DNA of 64,000 nt from Tritrichomonas musculus (GCA_039105265.1 JAPFFF010000056.1:806001-870000); one strand, 5' to 3'. Shown: positions 11,153 to 21,422, numbered from the stretch's first letter. Program-made: numbers and translations. Notes: generated by a model from the letters alone, not told the origin.

Positions 11153-11344
11153 ATGGCAAATCAACAGTACGGAAATCAGCAAAGGAATGACTATGATCCT
11201 TGTGCAAATCATGAATTTGAAGGACGTGATACTGAGGATCAAAATATTCAGATTGAAAAAAATTGTGAAATATGCAATGAAACAGAGTTTAGCCAAACTT
11301 TTCAGAATGAACAAAATAATTTGGGGCTTTATGGAATTACTTAA
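11153..11344 (+). CDS. Small unknown ORF (63 aa), doubtful
   Basis: A 63-residue acidic, Asn/Gln-rich frame starting MANQQYGNQQRNDYD, with four cysteines, three of them close together (CEICNETEF). No family recognised. It stands alone in about 2.7 kb of non-coding DNA and could be chance or the remnant of a larger gene; the first residues recall the MANQ start of the broken kinase at 7483. No Inr-like motif was identified upstream. Confidence 0.25.
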   Translation: MANQQYGNQQRNDYDPCANHEFEGRDTEDQNIQIEKNCEICNETEFSQTFQNEQNNLGLYGIT

Positions 11345-12309
11345 AAAAAGTGATCTTTAATAAAAAAAATATTATCTTTCTATTTCTTGCATCGTTTTAA
11401 ATGAATTTAGCGTATATATGATTGATTGAATAAATAGTAAAAATAAAAGGTTCGAAATTTCGTCAGGTATTCCTTGCATTGATAGATTGAAATCTTATTG
11501 ATTTGTTTTCTGTCATTTATCAATGAACATTGTGCAGTGGAGAGATAGATTAAATAAAATTCGATAAATGCATATGAATATGCATTCTTTTTGATAAATG
11601 CGCTAAATATGTTGATATAATTGTCAGGCCATGATAAAACCGTCATATAATCAAAATGCATTCAATTTTTTCATTTAAGAAAATGGGATGGTTTATGCAA
11701 AATATGAATTATTAATTAATTTTTAATACTATTTTATATTAGTTACTATAATATAATAAATAAAAAAGACATGATAATTGATATTTATTAATATATTTAA
11801 AAAAAATTTAAACGATTTTTTAATTTGAAAAAGTTGTATTGTGATTACAGAATACTTAAATTATCTTAGTGTATGATTATTATTTTACTTATTTTTTTAA
11901 CAAAATAATCTAACTACAAGCTTTTAAAAAATTTTATCATATTAAATAGAAACAAAAGAATTGTTTTCATTATTTTTGGATTTTTAAGTTATTGTGAGCA
12001 AAATTATAATTATATGTGATAAAGTCCATAGCTAAAATAAATTTGAAATTATTAATGACGAGTCAATGGAAAACAATTAGCCTATGAATAAAAATACTGC
12101 TTTGAATGGCAAAATCGAGAAAGAATCCTAAAATTCAAACGAAAAAATCGTAAAATATTTTCTCCTCTTTTTAGATTGATTAGCTAATGGCTGAACTCAA
12201 AGAAAATAAGAAAAAAAAAAAACAAAGATCAAATATTTTTTGATCAATGCTCTAAAGGTTCAGTTGACTTTAATGTAGTATTTTCATTTAAAAATTGTGA
12301 AAACTTCAC
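11345..12309. other. AT-rich intergenic stretch
   Basis: No gene, RNA or element end recognised in about 960 bases. The 84-aa minus-strand frame at 11407-11661 has no recognisable content. Confidence 0.45.
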
Positions 12310-13110
12310 CTCTCTCTTCAGTTGAGAATCCATCATCTTGAATTAATTCGTATGTTGAATGAGGAATCAGAATTTTGCCTGGAATGTCGGTAGTTTGTAA
12401 CCTTGCAGCCGCATTATTTTGGATCTCCTATAATATCAAAAACAGGTTTATCTGTTCCCAAAACACCTGCCAAAATTGGTCCTCCGCTGTTTATTCCGAC
12501 TCTCAATTGCAAACATGCATTCAATTTCATGTTGATTTCCTCAAGTTCAGAAAGACAATCGAGACCAAATTTGACAATATTATTTGCATGATTTTTAGGA
12601 GAAATATCATCAAAAAACAGTCCAGCTGCAGCCATGTAAATGACACCAATTAGTTTGATCTTTGTAATCAATGAATATTTGCGAGCTGCTTCATCAAATA
12701 CTTCAAATAATGTCGAGAGACTTTTCATTATTTCAGGAGGTGATAAAGTTGTTGCATATTCACTGAATTTGACAATATCAGTGAAAATTATTGATGCAAA
12801 TTGTACAGTGAATGAAATATCTTTTTCACCACTATTTAGTCTAGAAACAATATCTTGAAGAAGAATGTGATAAAGGAGAATTTGATTTAATTGTTTCTAG
12901 ATATTTATTATCTCCATTTTTGTTGTTGATTTAATTGCGTTTCATCTCTTAAAATTATAACAGAAGATTCAATCCTTACATATTTATTACCTCCATTATC
13001 TACATCATTTTCACTTGTCATGCCAAGGATCGTTACTCAACTTTGCCTTTCTTTCGCATCATCTGTCATACAAACAAAATGGTCCTCATAAACTAATTGA
13101 CTTCGGATAT
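12310..13110 (-). pseudogene. Decayed class III adenylyl/guanylyl cyclase
   Basis: The minus strand shows the core of a class III cyclase: ILLQDIVSRLNSGEKDISF, then ASIIFTDIVKFSEYA with the metal-binding FTD, SPPEIMKSLSTLF, VIYMAAAGLF, and LRVGINSGGPILAGVLG followed by FDIIGDP. Further on, in another frame, NAAARLQTTDIPGKILIPHS and EERGEVF follow. The second metal site normally reads GD.Y but is GVIY here, a frameshift lies just after GDPK, and stops interrupt the upstream part (fragments TDDAKERQS and TILGMTSEN near 13100-13020). Trichomonads have many membrane receptor cyclases of this type with the catalytic domain at the C-terminus. Only that end survives here, so this is a truncated dead copy and not a working enzyme. 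Confidence 0.8.
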
Positions 13111-13205
13111 GAAACATAAAATCGATTTGATTAGTTATTTTCTCGGCATCACTACATTGTTTTTTATCTTCTTTCATATTTTTTTTTTCATCAGAATCTT
13201 CATTT

Positions 13206-13440
13206 GTTATTAATGATTTTGTTGGAGATTCAGATATTCATCAAGTTATTACATATCCGAAATGAATCTTATGTTTGGCCTTTTATTATTATCAAATTAG
13301 ATTTCTTTTCAAAACTTAAACAAATCAACTTTCATGAAGAAAAAAAAATTTGGAGAAATATTGTACCTAATAGATCCCAAGAATGACAACTTTTTGAGCT
13401 TTACTCAATACTTTTTGGTTTTTGGAATATCTTTATATAT
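13206..13440 (+). repeat. Dispersed repeat, copy A
   Basis: This stretch matches the reverse complement of 35290-35520 over most of its length (shared segments include CAAGTTATTACATAT, GAAATGAATCT and TTGGCCTTTTATTATT). It ends in a degenerate hairpin beginning GACAACTTTTTGAGC. The 60-aa frame at 13204-13386 is part of the repeat and not a convincing gene. It serves as an 'empty site' for a hairpin present in the other copy. Confidence 0.7.
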
Positions 13441-14395
13441 ATAAGACAAAAATTATTACTCTAAATATTTGATATAAGACAAACAATTAAATAATATTAT
13501 AATATAAACTTTATATCTTGTCTATTTTTCAGTTTCTACAGTTATGTATAAATATTGTTTGATTTGTATAATTTCATAAACTTTATATAACTTAATAAAT
13601 GTCTTTGTATTAATATCATATAATGATGCTATAAATCATTATATGTATGATTATATCTATGAATTTATAAATTTTCTTTAATAATAAGAAAACTCAACAT
13701 TTGAATTGGGTTTAATCTGTACATTCAAAAATTAAGGGATTAATTGAAATTTATATTAATGAAAAACAAATAAAATATTTGAATACGATAAAATTAATTT
13801 GAATTGGGTTAAACAAGAACATTCAACTTTCCATACATAATTGAAAATTTTGAATAGTGTTAATGTACGATAAAAATGAAAAATTATTGTTTTGACTTTT
13901 TTTTTTATTCTACATTTTTTCAAAATAGGGCAATTATTTTTAACATTGTTTAGCCAAAACTATTATTCATAGTTTAATCAAGAACATATATATTACTTTC
14001 AAAGTTATTGTTCAATTAATTCTGAATAATCATACGATACGATTTGAATTGGATAATTCACCTTTAATGGTTAAATATTTTTTTTTTGACTTTATCTTAA
14101 AAAACTCATCAATTCTGATATATGCAATTTATCAATGTATGATCAAAATATCAAACAATAATTTAATTTTTTTTAGAATTAATAGAATTTTTAAAAAATT
14201 GAAATGAACGATATATTTTTGACCAAAAAAGGTGTAATTATTAACTCAATTAATATCGTATATAAACATTATTCTCATTTATTTTTTTATCCTTCAAAAA
14301 ACTTAATTTTCCGATTATTATATATATTTTAAACAAAATGAGAAAAAAATTTTAAACAAAGTGGCTCAATTCATTTTGAAAAGATTTCAATGAAC
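13441..14395. other. AT-rich intergenic stretch
   Basis: Nothing recognised apart from low-complexity AT-rich sequence and TA-rich runs between the repeat and the MATE gene promoter. Confidence 0.45.
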
Positions 14396-14406
14396 TCATT
14401 TTTTAA
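14396..14406 (+). promoter_or_regulatory. Possible Inr of the MATE gene
   Basis: TCATTTTTTAA lies 35 bases before the ATG at 14442 and resembles the trichomonad initiator (TCA followed by pyrimidine/AT-rich). A second candidate, TCATTTTGAA, lies near 14371. In AT-rich DNA such a match is weak. Confidence 0.3.
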
Positions 14407-14441
14407 ATTGATCAACATTTCCGAAACTACTTTTTAAAAAA

Positions 14442-16172
14442 ATGAGTTCGAATTTGGAAGGTATTTCGCAAAATGATTTACAATATAATAAAAACAAAAT
14501 AAATCCATCTGGTAAAAAAGATGAACCAAGCAGCAATGATTCATCAAATAATATATCTGATGAGATAATAATTCAAAATAAGACGGATAAAAATAATTCA
14601 TCTGAGTCTGGATTAGATGATTATGATCAAAATGACACTGGAATTAAGAAAATATGTTGTTTTAAAATTAATTCAGAAGCAGATGAACAAGAAAGACTTG
14701 GTGCTCATCCAGCTCTCCAAACGTTATTAAGACAATCTCTTGGTCCATTATGTTCTCAAGTTGTCTCATCTTTATATTCTATTGTTGATAGTTTTTGGGT
14801 TTCACATACAATTGGCGCGGATGGTTTAACAGCGACTGGTTCTGTTTCTTTATTGGAGGCGATTAATAATGCATTTGGATTATACTTATTATCATGCGTT
14901 TCATCACGTATTTCATATTTATTTGGACAGAAAAGGCATGAAGAATGCGCACAAGTTTTCGTTGATATCATTAGAATATCATGGATATTCAGTATTATTC
15001 TTCCAATTATAATTCTCAACATATGCAAACCACTCACAAAATGGTTTGGAGCAGATGAATACATTCAAGAGATGGGATTCCAATATATGATTCCAGTCAC
15101 AGGCTTAACCATTTTTTATGAAATGTACCAAATTTGTTGTGGATTATTGCAAAGTGAAGGATTATCATGGATATATGGAGTATGCCAAGTTTGTTCACTT
15201 CTTTTGAATATGGTTTGCTTAGATCCTCTTTTCTTAATTGCAATCAAAACTCCAATTTGGGGCGCTTCATTAGCGTCAATCATTGCTTCAGCCTTACCAA
15301 TGATAATAATCATGACATTAATCTTTAAGCACAAATTTACAGTGAAACCGACATTCAAAATGTTTATTCATAAATTTACACCAGAAACAAAGTCAGCCTT
15401 AAAACTTGGCCTTTCAACACTCATTGAAAATTTGTCAGCCAATTTGCCTGATATTGTTATTCAAAAGTGGCTTGGAAATTCAGGTAATGCAATTGGAGAA
15501 TATAACGTTGTTATTTCATCATGGAATGTCACCATTAGAATTTACATGTTCATTGTCTGCATTAATAATGGAATTGCACAAGGCCTGCTTCCTACAGCTT
15601 CATTTGCATTTGGTGCCAGAAGACTCAAACGGCTTCGAAACTTAGCTTTTCACGCATTGTGGATTGGTACAGCGTGGAATGCATTATGTGAAGTCATTGT
15701 GATATCATGTCCTCGATCGCTTGCTAAAATATGGGTTAAAGAAAAAAAGTTTTTGGATATGACAGAAAAGTTCTTCAAGAACGGGTTCTACTGCATTGTG
15801 TTAGCTATGTTTAAATTGGTTTCTATTACAACACTTCAATCATGCAAAAAGATTGTAATTTCAATTATTCAAAGTATCTTTACTTTGCTCATCCCAATTC
15901 CATTATTTTCAACTATCTTATATTTAACAGATAAAAAGAATCCGCCTCGTCTATTATTTTCATTTTTGATCACTGATTTATTAGCATTTACAATAACGCT
16001 GGTCGTGATTGTAGTTAATTTACGTTTCTTATTTAAAAAGGATCCTGACAATGAAATTGATAAATATTTTCCTGAAGCAAATGATAAAAATGAAGATGAA
16101 TCAGATTATGTAAACTCGTCAAATGATTTATCAGAAAGTAAAACATCATATGAAGTTCCTGATGAAGTTTAA
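14442..16172 (+). CDS. MATE-family multidrug/toxin efflux transporter
   Basis: A 576-residue polytopic membrane protein with about twelve hydrophobic segments. An acidic, Asn/Ser-rich cytosolic N-terminus of about 75 residues precedes the first MatE half, which opens with LLRQSLGPLCSQVVSSLYSI and DSFWVSHTIGADGLTATG, the typical first-helix region of MATE proteins. The second half starts near SALKLGLSTLIENLSANLPD and continues with IAQGLLPTASFAFGARR. The C-terminus is again acidic and cytosolic. MATE transporters export organic cations or drugs in exchange for H+ or Na+; the substrate here cannot be read from sequence. The length agrees with the family (450-600). It stands alone, with no operon-like neighbour. 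Confidence 0.9.
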   Translation: MSSNLEGISQNDLQYNKNKINPSGKKDEPSSNDSSNNISDEIIIQNKTDKNNSSESGLDDYDQNDTGIKKICCFKINSEADEQERLGAHPALQTLLRQSLGPLCSQVVSSLYSIVDSFWVSHTIGADGLTATGSVSLLEAINNAFGLYLLSCVSSRISYLFGQKRHEECAQVFVDIIRISWIFSIILPIIILNICKPLTKWFGADEYIQEMGFQYMIPVTGLTIFYEMYQICCGLLQSEGLSWIYGVCQVCSLLLNMVCLDPLFLIAIKTPIWGASLASIIASALPMIIIMTLIFKHKFTVKPTFKMFIHKFTPETKSALKLGLSTLIENLSANLPDIVIQKWLGNSGNAIGEYNVVISSWNVTIRIYMFIVCINNGIAQGLLPTASFAFGARRLKRLRNLAFHALWIGTAWNALCEVIVISCPRSLAKIWVKEKKFLDMTEKFFKNGFYCIVLAMFKLVSITTLQSCKKIVISIIQSIFTLLIPIPLFSTILYLTDKKNPPRLLFSFLITDLLAFTITLVVIVVNLRFLFKKDPDNEIDKYFPEANDKNEDESDYVNSSNDLSESKTSYEVPDEV

Positions 16173-16417
16173 ATTAACCGTCATTATTTTAACAATAAAA
16201 TAAATTTTATTTATTTTCAGATTGATGTTTTTTTTTTTTTTAAATTGAATGATTTTTAATCGACTGACCAAATAAACTCACAAAAATATTACAAAAAAAG
16301 ATTCCAAAACCAATAATAGATAATCTAAAAACAAGTTTTGGCGTTCAAATAGTTCAATAATATTTCCATTTATTCATTTCTGGAGGTGATGAAATTGTCG
16401 CGTATTCACTGAATTAA

Positions 16418-16454
<37 letters not shown>

Positions 16455-16693
16455 GTTTTTGCTGTTCTATCCAATAGGATATTAATCAATTCTCAATTTT
16501 CACTTCTCCATAAAAAGAAGTTTTCCAAGATTTCCACACTTTGAGACCATTTATGTATTGAAAAATATCACATAACAATGAAATTGGATTATTTATGACT
16601 TTATGAAAAATATTATTATTTCTTCTTAAAAAAACAAGATCTAAAATTTTAACTAAAGTTTTTTTTTTGGAAATTTTATTGGAAAATTTTGGT
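16173..16693. other. Intergenic with poly(T) tract
   Basis: Holds a T run of about 30 around 16420-16450 and, just before it, a short cyclase relic (listed separately). Nothing else recognised. Confidence 0.5.
16370..16412 (-). pseudogene. Tiny adenylyl-cyclase fragment
   Basis: About 43 bases match the cyclase relic at 12727-12769 (shared TCTGGAGGTGATGAAATTG-type text, then GCATATTCACTGAATT-type text). On the minus strand this is the FSEYAT..SPPE part of the catalytic domain. It is an isolated crumb of a second cyclase copy ending against a poly(T) run. Confidence 0.55.
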
Positions 16694-16704
16694 TCATATT
16701 TCTT
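16694..16704 (+). promoter_or_regulatory. Possible Inr of the kinase-Sel1 gene
   Basis: TCATATTTCTT lies three bases before the ATG at 16707. Position and sequence fit the trichomonad initiator, which typically gives very short 5' leaders. Confidence 0.45.
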
Positions 16705-16706
16705 GA

Positions 16707-17543
16707 ATGAGCAGCATTCAATATGTTACAAGATTCGCTTATTTAGATATTACAAAAGACTTTAAAATAGAAATTAATAAAATTAACAATGCTATTATCA
16801 AAAAATTTTACCAAGATTTCAGATTTTGTTATTTCAGTTTTTTGGAAGAAATCACGAATGAAATGGAAAGCCAAGATATGATAGAAAAGCATTTATTTGA
16901 TTTTATTTTTAAAAACAAATTCATTACTGTTGAAATATCATATATCAATGAAAAAAAACTTTTTCCTTTTGAATTATTATCCAATCCTCTTGATTACTCA
17001 TCAGATACTGTTAATGCAACTTTTTGCATTGAAAATGAATGTTATTTCATCAGGAATATATCATATGAATATCTTTTAACAATTCTAAACAAAACAAAGA
17101 GCACCTTTATTAACGTAAGTTCGGTTTCGAAATTTAGAACTTTTCAAAATGTATATGAAAATGATTTAGCAATTGAAGAAGTTGAAAAATTCTATTCATA
17201 TTTTAATAAAGCAATAACAAAAAATATTTTTATCACCAATTCTATCAGGCCTGTAATTTCTTTTTTAGTTAGAAGATTTTTTTATCCTTCTTATTATTTT
17301 AAAAATTATTCATTTTTCAATTTGTATTCAAATAACGATTCCAATGAAGAAAACTTGAAAACAAAATTTTATAATTTACTTCGTTCTGAAAATTTTGATG
17401 AAATCGAAGAAAATAAAAAGTATTTATCATCTTTTATGAAAAATAAAATGGCAAAAAAATCTAAAAAAATTCAATATTTTTCTGAAAAAGAGTTTATAAA
17501 ATTAAGACTTATACATGGAAATGATCATTCATCAATTTATTAA
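16707..17543 (+). CDS. Segment 1: N-terminal region up to kinase Gly loop
   Basis: A 278-residue segment with no recognised fold, rich in Phe, Tyr, Asn and Lys. The last residues (FIKLRLIHGNDHSSIY) look like the beta1/Gly-loop start of the kinase completed by the next segment. It is the natural start of the Sel1-kinase gene (Inr-like motif just upstream). As a separate product it would be a protein ending inside a kinase domain. Confidence 0.6.
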   Translation: MSSIQYVTRFAYLDITKDFKIEINKINNAIIKKFYQDFRFCYFSFLEEITNEMESQDMIEKHLFDFIFKNKFITVEISYINEKKLFPFELLSNPLDYSSDTVNATFCIENECYFIRNISYEYLLTILNKTKSTFINVSSVSKFRTFQNVYENDLAIEEVEKFYSYFNKAITKNIFITNSIRPVISFLVRRFFYPSYYFKNYSFFNLYSNNDSNEENLKTKFYNLLRSENFDEIEENKKYLSSFMKNKMAKKSKKIQYFSEKEFIKLRLIHGNDHSSIY

Positions 17544-17561
17544 GTATTTCATCTTCAAAAT

Positions 17562-18107
17562 TTGCATTTATTTGCATTGAAAATAACTAATAAACCAGCT
17601 AAACATGAAGTAGAATTCTGCAAAAAACATTCACATCGATGTATCACTCATTTTTATGGTTTTATTATTAAAAATGATCAAATTATAGGCTTTTTATATG
17701 AATTCATGAGTAATGGTAATTTACATAAATATATCTCTAAAAACAAAAACAAGATAAATTCATTATTTATTAATAACACATTGATTAGACTTTATCAAGG
17801 AATCAATTATCTTCAATCGCATTTTCTTATTCATCGTGATTTAAAGCCTTTAAATATCCTAATTGATCACGATGAAAAAGTTTTTATTTCAGATTTTGAA
17901 ACTATTAGAAGCGTTTTAAATACGAATAAGAAAGAAGTCAATAAAGAAGAATCACAATTCACAAATGATATTGGATCCATCATCTATTCCTCGCCTGAAC
18001 AAATATCAGGAAATGAAGTTTCTTTGCCCACAGACATATATTCATTTGGACAAATAATTTATTTTTTATATGAGAAGCAAAGTCCTTATTTAACTTTTAA
18101 TCCATAA
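17562..18107 (+). CDS. Segment 2: protein kinase domain
   Basis: A 181-residue segment holding most of a kinase: LFALK (beta3 lysine), HRDLKPLNILI, SDFE in place of DFG, SSPEQISG at the APE position, and TDIYSFGQIIYFLYE. DFE instead of DFG weakens magnesium binding, so it may be a pseudokinase; my impression is that this variant recurs in trichomonad Sel1 kinases. It is in frame with segments 1 and 3. The annotated ATG is internal, not a natural start. Confidence 0.7.
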   Translation: MHLFALKITNKPAKHEVEFCKKHSHRCITHFYGFIIKNDQIIGFLYEFMSNGNLHKYISKNKNKINSLFINNTLIRLYQGINYLQSHFLIHRDLKPLNILIDHDEKVFISDFETIRSVLNTNKKEVNKEESQFTNDIGSIIYSSPEQISGNEVSLPTDIYSFGQIIYFLYEKQSPYLTFNP

Positions 18108-18146
18108 ACAATAATTAGCAATAAAACAAATGATATTATTTCTGAC

Positions 18147-18608
18147 ATGACCAATTGCTCAAATATAATTCACAAAATATATAAAAAAAGTGTATGTCAT
18201 AATTGTAATAAACGAATAACCATTGACCAAATCAAAGAATTGCTAATTGAAGAAGAGAAATCACAGGATTTTTTTGAAAATTATATTTTGGTAAATGAAT
18301 TTCAAATAGATGTAATTATACAATATTTTATTGAACAAATTTTTTTACAAAAGGAGAAATATGATGTTTTGATAAAGCACTTTAATATGTTCTGTACATT
18401 ATATTTATTTAAAAATAAATATGAAATCAATACAAATAATAATTTTGATATCCTTATTGATTTAGGAAGTTTTTATGAAGCTGGAGAATTTGTTAAAAGA
18501 GATTATTTAATTGCTAAAGATTGTTATGAATTATCAGCCAAAAAAAATAACCCAAAAGCTTTCATAAAATTAGGTGACATATATTTGAATGGTAAAGGTG
18601 TTAAGTAA
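18147..18608 (+). CDS. Segment 3: kinase tail and first Sel1 repeats
   Basis: A 153-residue segment in the same frame. It starts in a kinase C-lobe tail with a Cys pair (SVCHNCNKRITIDQIKELL) and ends in two Sel1 repeats (DLGSFYEAGEFVKRDYLIAK; KLGDIYLNGKGVK). The final stop replaces the residue that is Gln (CAA) in at least three other repeats of the same protein (KQNY). Confidence 0.65.
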   Translation: MTNCSNIIHKIYKKSVCHNCNKRITIDQIKELLIEEEKSQDFFENYILVNEFQIDVIIQYFIEQIFLQKEKYDVLIKHFNMFCTLYLFKNKYEINTNNNFDILIDLGSFYEAGEFVKRDYLIAKDCYELSAKKNNPKAFIKLGDIYLNGKGVK

Positions 18609-18617
18609 AATTATTCA

Positions 18618-21422
18618 TTGGCCAAATATTATTATGACAAAGCTGCAAAACAAAAAGAACCAGAATCACTATTAAAAATAGGTGATCTTTATTATAATGG
18701 TCTTGGTGTAAGTCAAGACTTTTCAAAAGCAAGATATTATTATAAATTATCTGCAAAATATGGGAATTCAGATGCACTTATAAACATGGGAATTATCTAT
18801 GCTAATGGATTGGGTGTTGAAAAAGACTATAAAAAAGCCAAAAAGTATTATAAGCTATCTATGCGTCATGATAATTCATATGCATATATTGCCTTAGGAA
18901 ATCTGTATATATTTGGTCTTGGTGTCAAACAAAATTACATGAAAGGTAAAAAATTATATGAAATTTCTGCTAAAAAAAGCAATTCATATGCATATCTCGA
19001 TATAGGTAATTTGTATAGCTTCGGTTTAGGCCTTGAAAAAGATTATGTAAAAGCTAAAGAGTATTATGAAAAATCTAGTGAATTGAAAAACTCATATGGT
19101 TCACTTGCACTTGGAAACATGTATAGTTTTGGACTGGGAGTGGAACAGGACTATTTGAAGGCAAAAAAATATTATGAACTATCTGCTGAACAAAATAATT
19201 CATGTGCTCTTCTTGGTTTAGGCATTTTATACGAATTTGGTCTAGGTGTAATAAAAAATATAATGAGGGCTAAAAAATATTATGAAATGGCAGCAAAACA
19301 AAACAAAAATGATTTAAATTTGAGTTTAATTGATCTTTATGTAAATAGTATTGGACAAGAAAATGATTATCTGAGGGCAAGAAGATACTGTGAACTATCT
19401 GGCACCCAAAATAAAAATGCTGATGCATTTTTTTTCAATGGAATTCTATATGCTAATGGCATTGGTTACAAAAGGGATTATAAAAAAGCAAAGTATTATT
19501 ATGAACTTGCTGCAAAAGAAAACAATTCGAATGCTCTTATGTATTTAGGAACGTTTTATTTCAATGGTTTAGGAGTTGATAGAGATTATAAAAAAGCAAA
19601 AGAATATTATGAGTTATCAGCAAAACAAAACAATTCTGATGCAATTCTTGGTTTAGGAGAATTGTATGAGTTTGGTTATGGAGTTGAAAAAGATTATATA
19701 AAAGCCAAAAAATATTATGGATTATCTGCAAAACTAAATAATTCATTGGCGGTTTATAAACTGGGATATATATATGAGCATGGAAAAGGAGTCAACAAAG
19801 ATTTCAAAAAGGCAAAAGAATTCTATGATCAGTCAGCTAAACAAAATAATTCTAATGCTCTTTTGAAACTTGGTGATATTTATTTTGAAGGAATTTATGT
19901 TAAAAAAGATTATTTTCGATCTAAAAACTATTATGAATTATCAGCACAACAAAACAATTCCGATGCATTGATTGCTTTAGGAAATTTATATGAAACCGTT
20001 GATTTCATGGAAAAAGATTATTTAAAAGCAAAAAATTATTATAAACTTGCTGTTGATTTAAATAATTCAGAAGCATACTTAAAATTAGGCAATCTTTATT
20101 ATTACGGCAGAGGAATAAAACAAAATTATATTAAGGCCAAAAAATATTATGATCAAGCCGCACTTCATAATAATGCAGAGGCTCTTTTAAGAATAGGCGA
20201 TATGTATTACAATGGATTAGGATTAAAACAAAATTATAAGTTATCAAGAGATTATTATTTAGTATCGAGTGAATTAAATAATTCTGAAGCAATTTTGAAA
20301 TTAGTTTATTTACTCTCGATTCATAATAATGTCGAAAATGGATTACAAAAAATAGTCCAGTTCTTGAATAAAATGATTGATATTTACAAAGAAAACAATG
20401 ACTTATCAAGGCAAATTAGTTATAATGGTCATTATTATAGAGCAATCAATAATCTTGGATTAATTTATTTTATTGAAAGAGAAAATATTAATTTGGCAAT
20501 AGATTTAATCAATGAATCAGCACTAAATGATTATCCATATGCACAAAATAATATGGGAATATTATACCAATTTCATTTGAAGAATAATGATAAAGCACAA
20601 AGAATGTATGAAAGATCATCAAAAAATAACTTTTCTTTAGCTGATTTTAATCTTGCTTATTTGTATGAAATTAAAAAAAATGATTTGAAATCAATTGAAT
20701 TCTATAAGAAGGCTTCAAAGAAAGCAAAAAATCAATTGATATATCGCAATGAAGCAATTTATGATAAAAGGATTGAAGCATCAAAGAATTTTATTAATTG
20801 TTTGACGAATTTAAAATTACTGGATTATTACCTTACCAAAGAAGAAAATATATTAATAGGGAAAAAGTTTTTCATTAAAGCTCTTTCAAATTTCAAAAAT
20901 CATGATGAAAAGCGTGTTTTTATTTGTTCGACTGGGAATCAAAAAGAGAAAAGAACAAATTTGTTTTATTGCATTACTGATTATATTTTTAATTCTTTAG
21001 ATATGAATTCAAATCATGATTTTCTCGAAAATGAACAAAAATATGACTTTTCAAGTATTTTTTGTTCTGAGTTAGCAAAAGAAAAAAATAAAAATAATAT
21101 TTTTTCATATAAAAATACTATTTTTTCTCTGTTTGGTCAAATTAATTTAGATGATACTTTTGAATGCGATATGATTTATGCCAGATTTGAAAATTCAAAT
21201 GATTTGTTTGACTTTGCAGTTAGCAATACTCAATATAAGAATTATTTCATCCATGAAATACAATCAATTATTTTTAAAATGACCAAAATGTTGTATGAAC
21301 CACCGTTTGCAATTTTATTAGGAAGAATCAACATATATAATGAAATTCAAGTTCCGAAATCGAATTTAAACAAAAACAATATTAATCAACAATTTTATGA
21401 TGGATTTGAGTTTCAGTTTTAA
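18618..21422 (+). CDS. Segment 4: Sel1-like repeat array and C-terminal region
   Basis: A 934-residue segment with fifteen clear Sel1 repeats up to about residue 560, each of the form ALLKLGDLYYNGLGV-KDY-KAK-YYELSAKQNNS, then looser TPR/Sel1-like repeats (AINNLGLIYF, AQNNMGILYQF) and a C-terminal part without recognised fold (IFKMTKMLYEPPFAILLG near the end). Sel1 repeats form alpha-solenoid protein-interaction surfaces. The array is uniform and in frame, so decay after the upstream stops must be recent. It ends within a perfect palindrome (21411-21446). Confidence 0.75.
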   Translation: MAKYYYDKAAKQKEPESLLKIGDLYYNGLGVSQDFSKARYYYKLSAKYGNSDALINMGIIYANGLGVEKDYKKAKKYYKLSMRHDNSYAYIALGNLYIFGLGVKQNYMKGKKLYEISAKKSNSYAYLDIGNLYSFGLGLEKDYVKAKEYYEKSSELKNSYGSLALGNMYSFGLGVEQDYLKAKKYYELSAEQNNSCALLGLGILYEFGLGVIKNIMRAKKYYEMAAKQNKNDLNLSLIDLYVNSIGQENDYLRARRYCELSGTQNKNADAFFFNGILYANGIGYKRDYKKAKYYYELAAKENNSNALMYLGTFYFNGLGVDRDYKKAKEYYELSAKQNNSDAILGLGELYEFGYGVEKDYIKAKKYYGLSAKLNNSLAVYKLGYIYEHGKGVNKDFKKAKEFYDQSAKQNNSNALLKLGDIYFEGIYVKKDYFRSKNYYELSAQQNNSDALIALGNLYETVDFMEKDYLKAKNYYKLAVDLNNSEAYLKLGNLYYYGRGIKQNYIKAKKYYDQAALHNNAEALLRIGDMYYNGLGLKQNYKLSRDYYLVSSELNNSEAILKLVYLLSIHNNVENGLQKIVQFLNKMIDIYKENNDLSRQISYNGHYYRAINNLGLIYFIERENINLAIDLINESALNDYPYAQNNMGILYQFHLKNNDKAQRMYERSSKNNFSLADFNLAYLYEIKKNDLKSIEFYKKASKKAKNQLIYRNEAIYDKRIEASKNFINCLTNLKLLDYYLTKEENILIGKKFFIKALSNFKNHDEKRVFICSTGNQKEKRTNLFYCITDYIFNSLDMNSNHDFLENEQKYDFSSIFCSELAKEKNKNNIFSYKNTIFSLFGQINLDDTFECDMIYARFENSNDLFDFAVSNTQYKNYFIHEIQSIIFKMTKMLYEPPFAILLGRINIYNEIQVPKSNLNKNNINQQFYDGFEFQF

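Larger units (their letters stand above)
16707..21422 (+). pseudogene. Kinase-Sel1-repeat gene with three in-frame TAA codons
   Basis: One reading frame runs 1572 codons from ATG 16707 to TAA 21420-21422 and is broken only by TAA at 17541, 18105 and 18606, with no frameshift. Order: unknown N-terminal region (about 270 residues), protein kinase domain, about 17 clear Sel1-like repeats of 36 residues, then a C-terminal region of unknown fold. The protein text continues across each stop without loss: the first stop sits in the kinase Gly loop (HGNDHSSIY, then VFHLQNLHLFALK), the third in a Sel1 repeat (GKGVK, then NYSLAKYYYDKAA). Sel1-kinase genes are an expanded trichomonad family thought to work as signalling scaffolds. 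Other genes here end normally in TAA, so wholesale reassignment is unlikely. Best read as a very young pseudogene, or a gene read through or alleles mixed. Confidence 0.8.

Noticed and set aside
11445-11470. tRNA T-loop (GGTTCGAAAT)
   Set aside because: No pairing stem, anticodon arm or acceptor stem around it.
13204-13386. 60-aa plus-strand frame as a gene
   Set aside because: It lies within a dispersed repeat whose other copy is interrupted by hairpins; no family match.
17541-17600. An intron removing the first TAA of the kinase-Sel1 gene (GTATTT ... ACTAATAAACCAG)
   Set aside because: The TAA lies before the GT, so splicing would not remove it, and the segment encodes the conserved beta3 lysine of the kinase.
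16707-21422. TAA reassigned to an amino acid in this genome
   Set aside because: Other intact genes in the window, such as the MATE transporter at 16172 and the subtilisin, end naturally at TAA.
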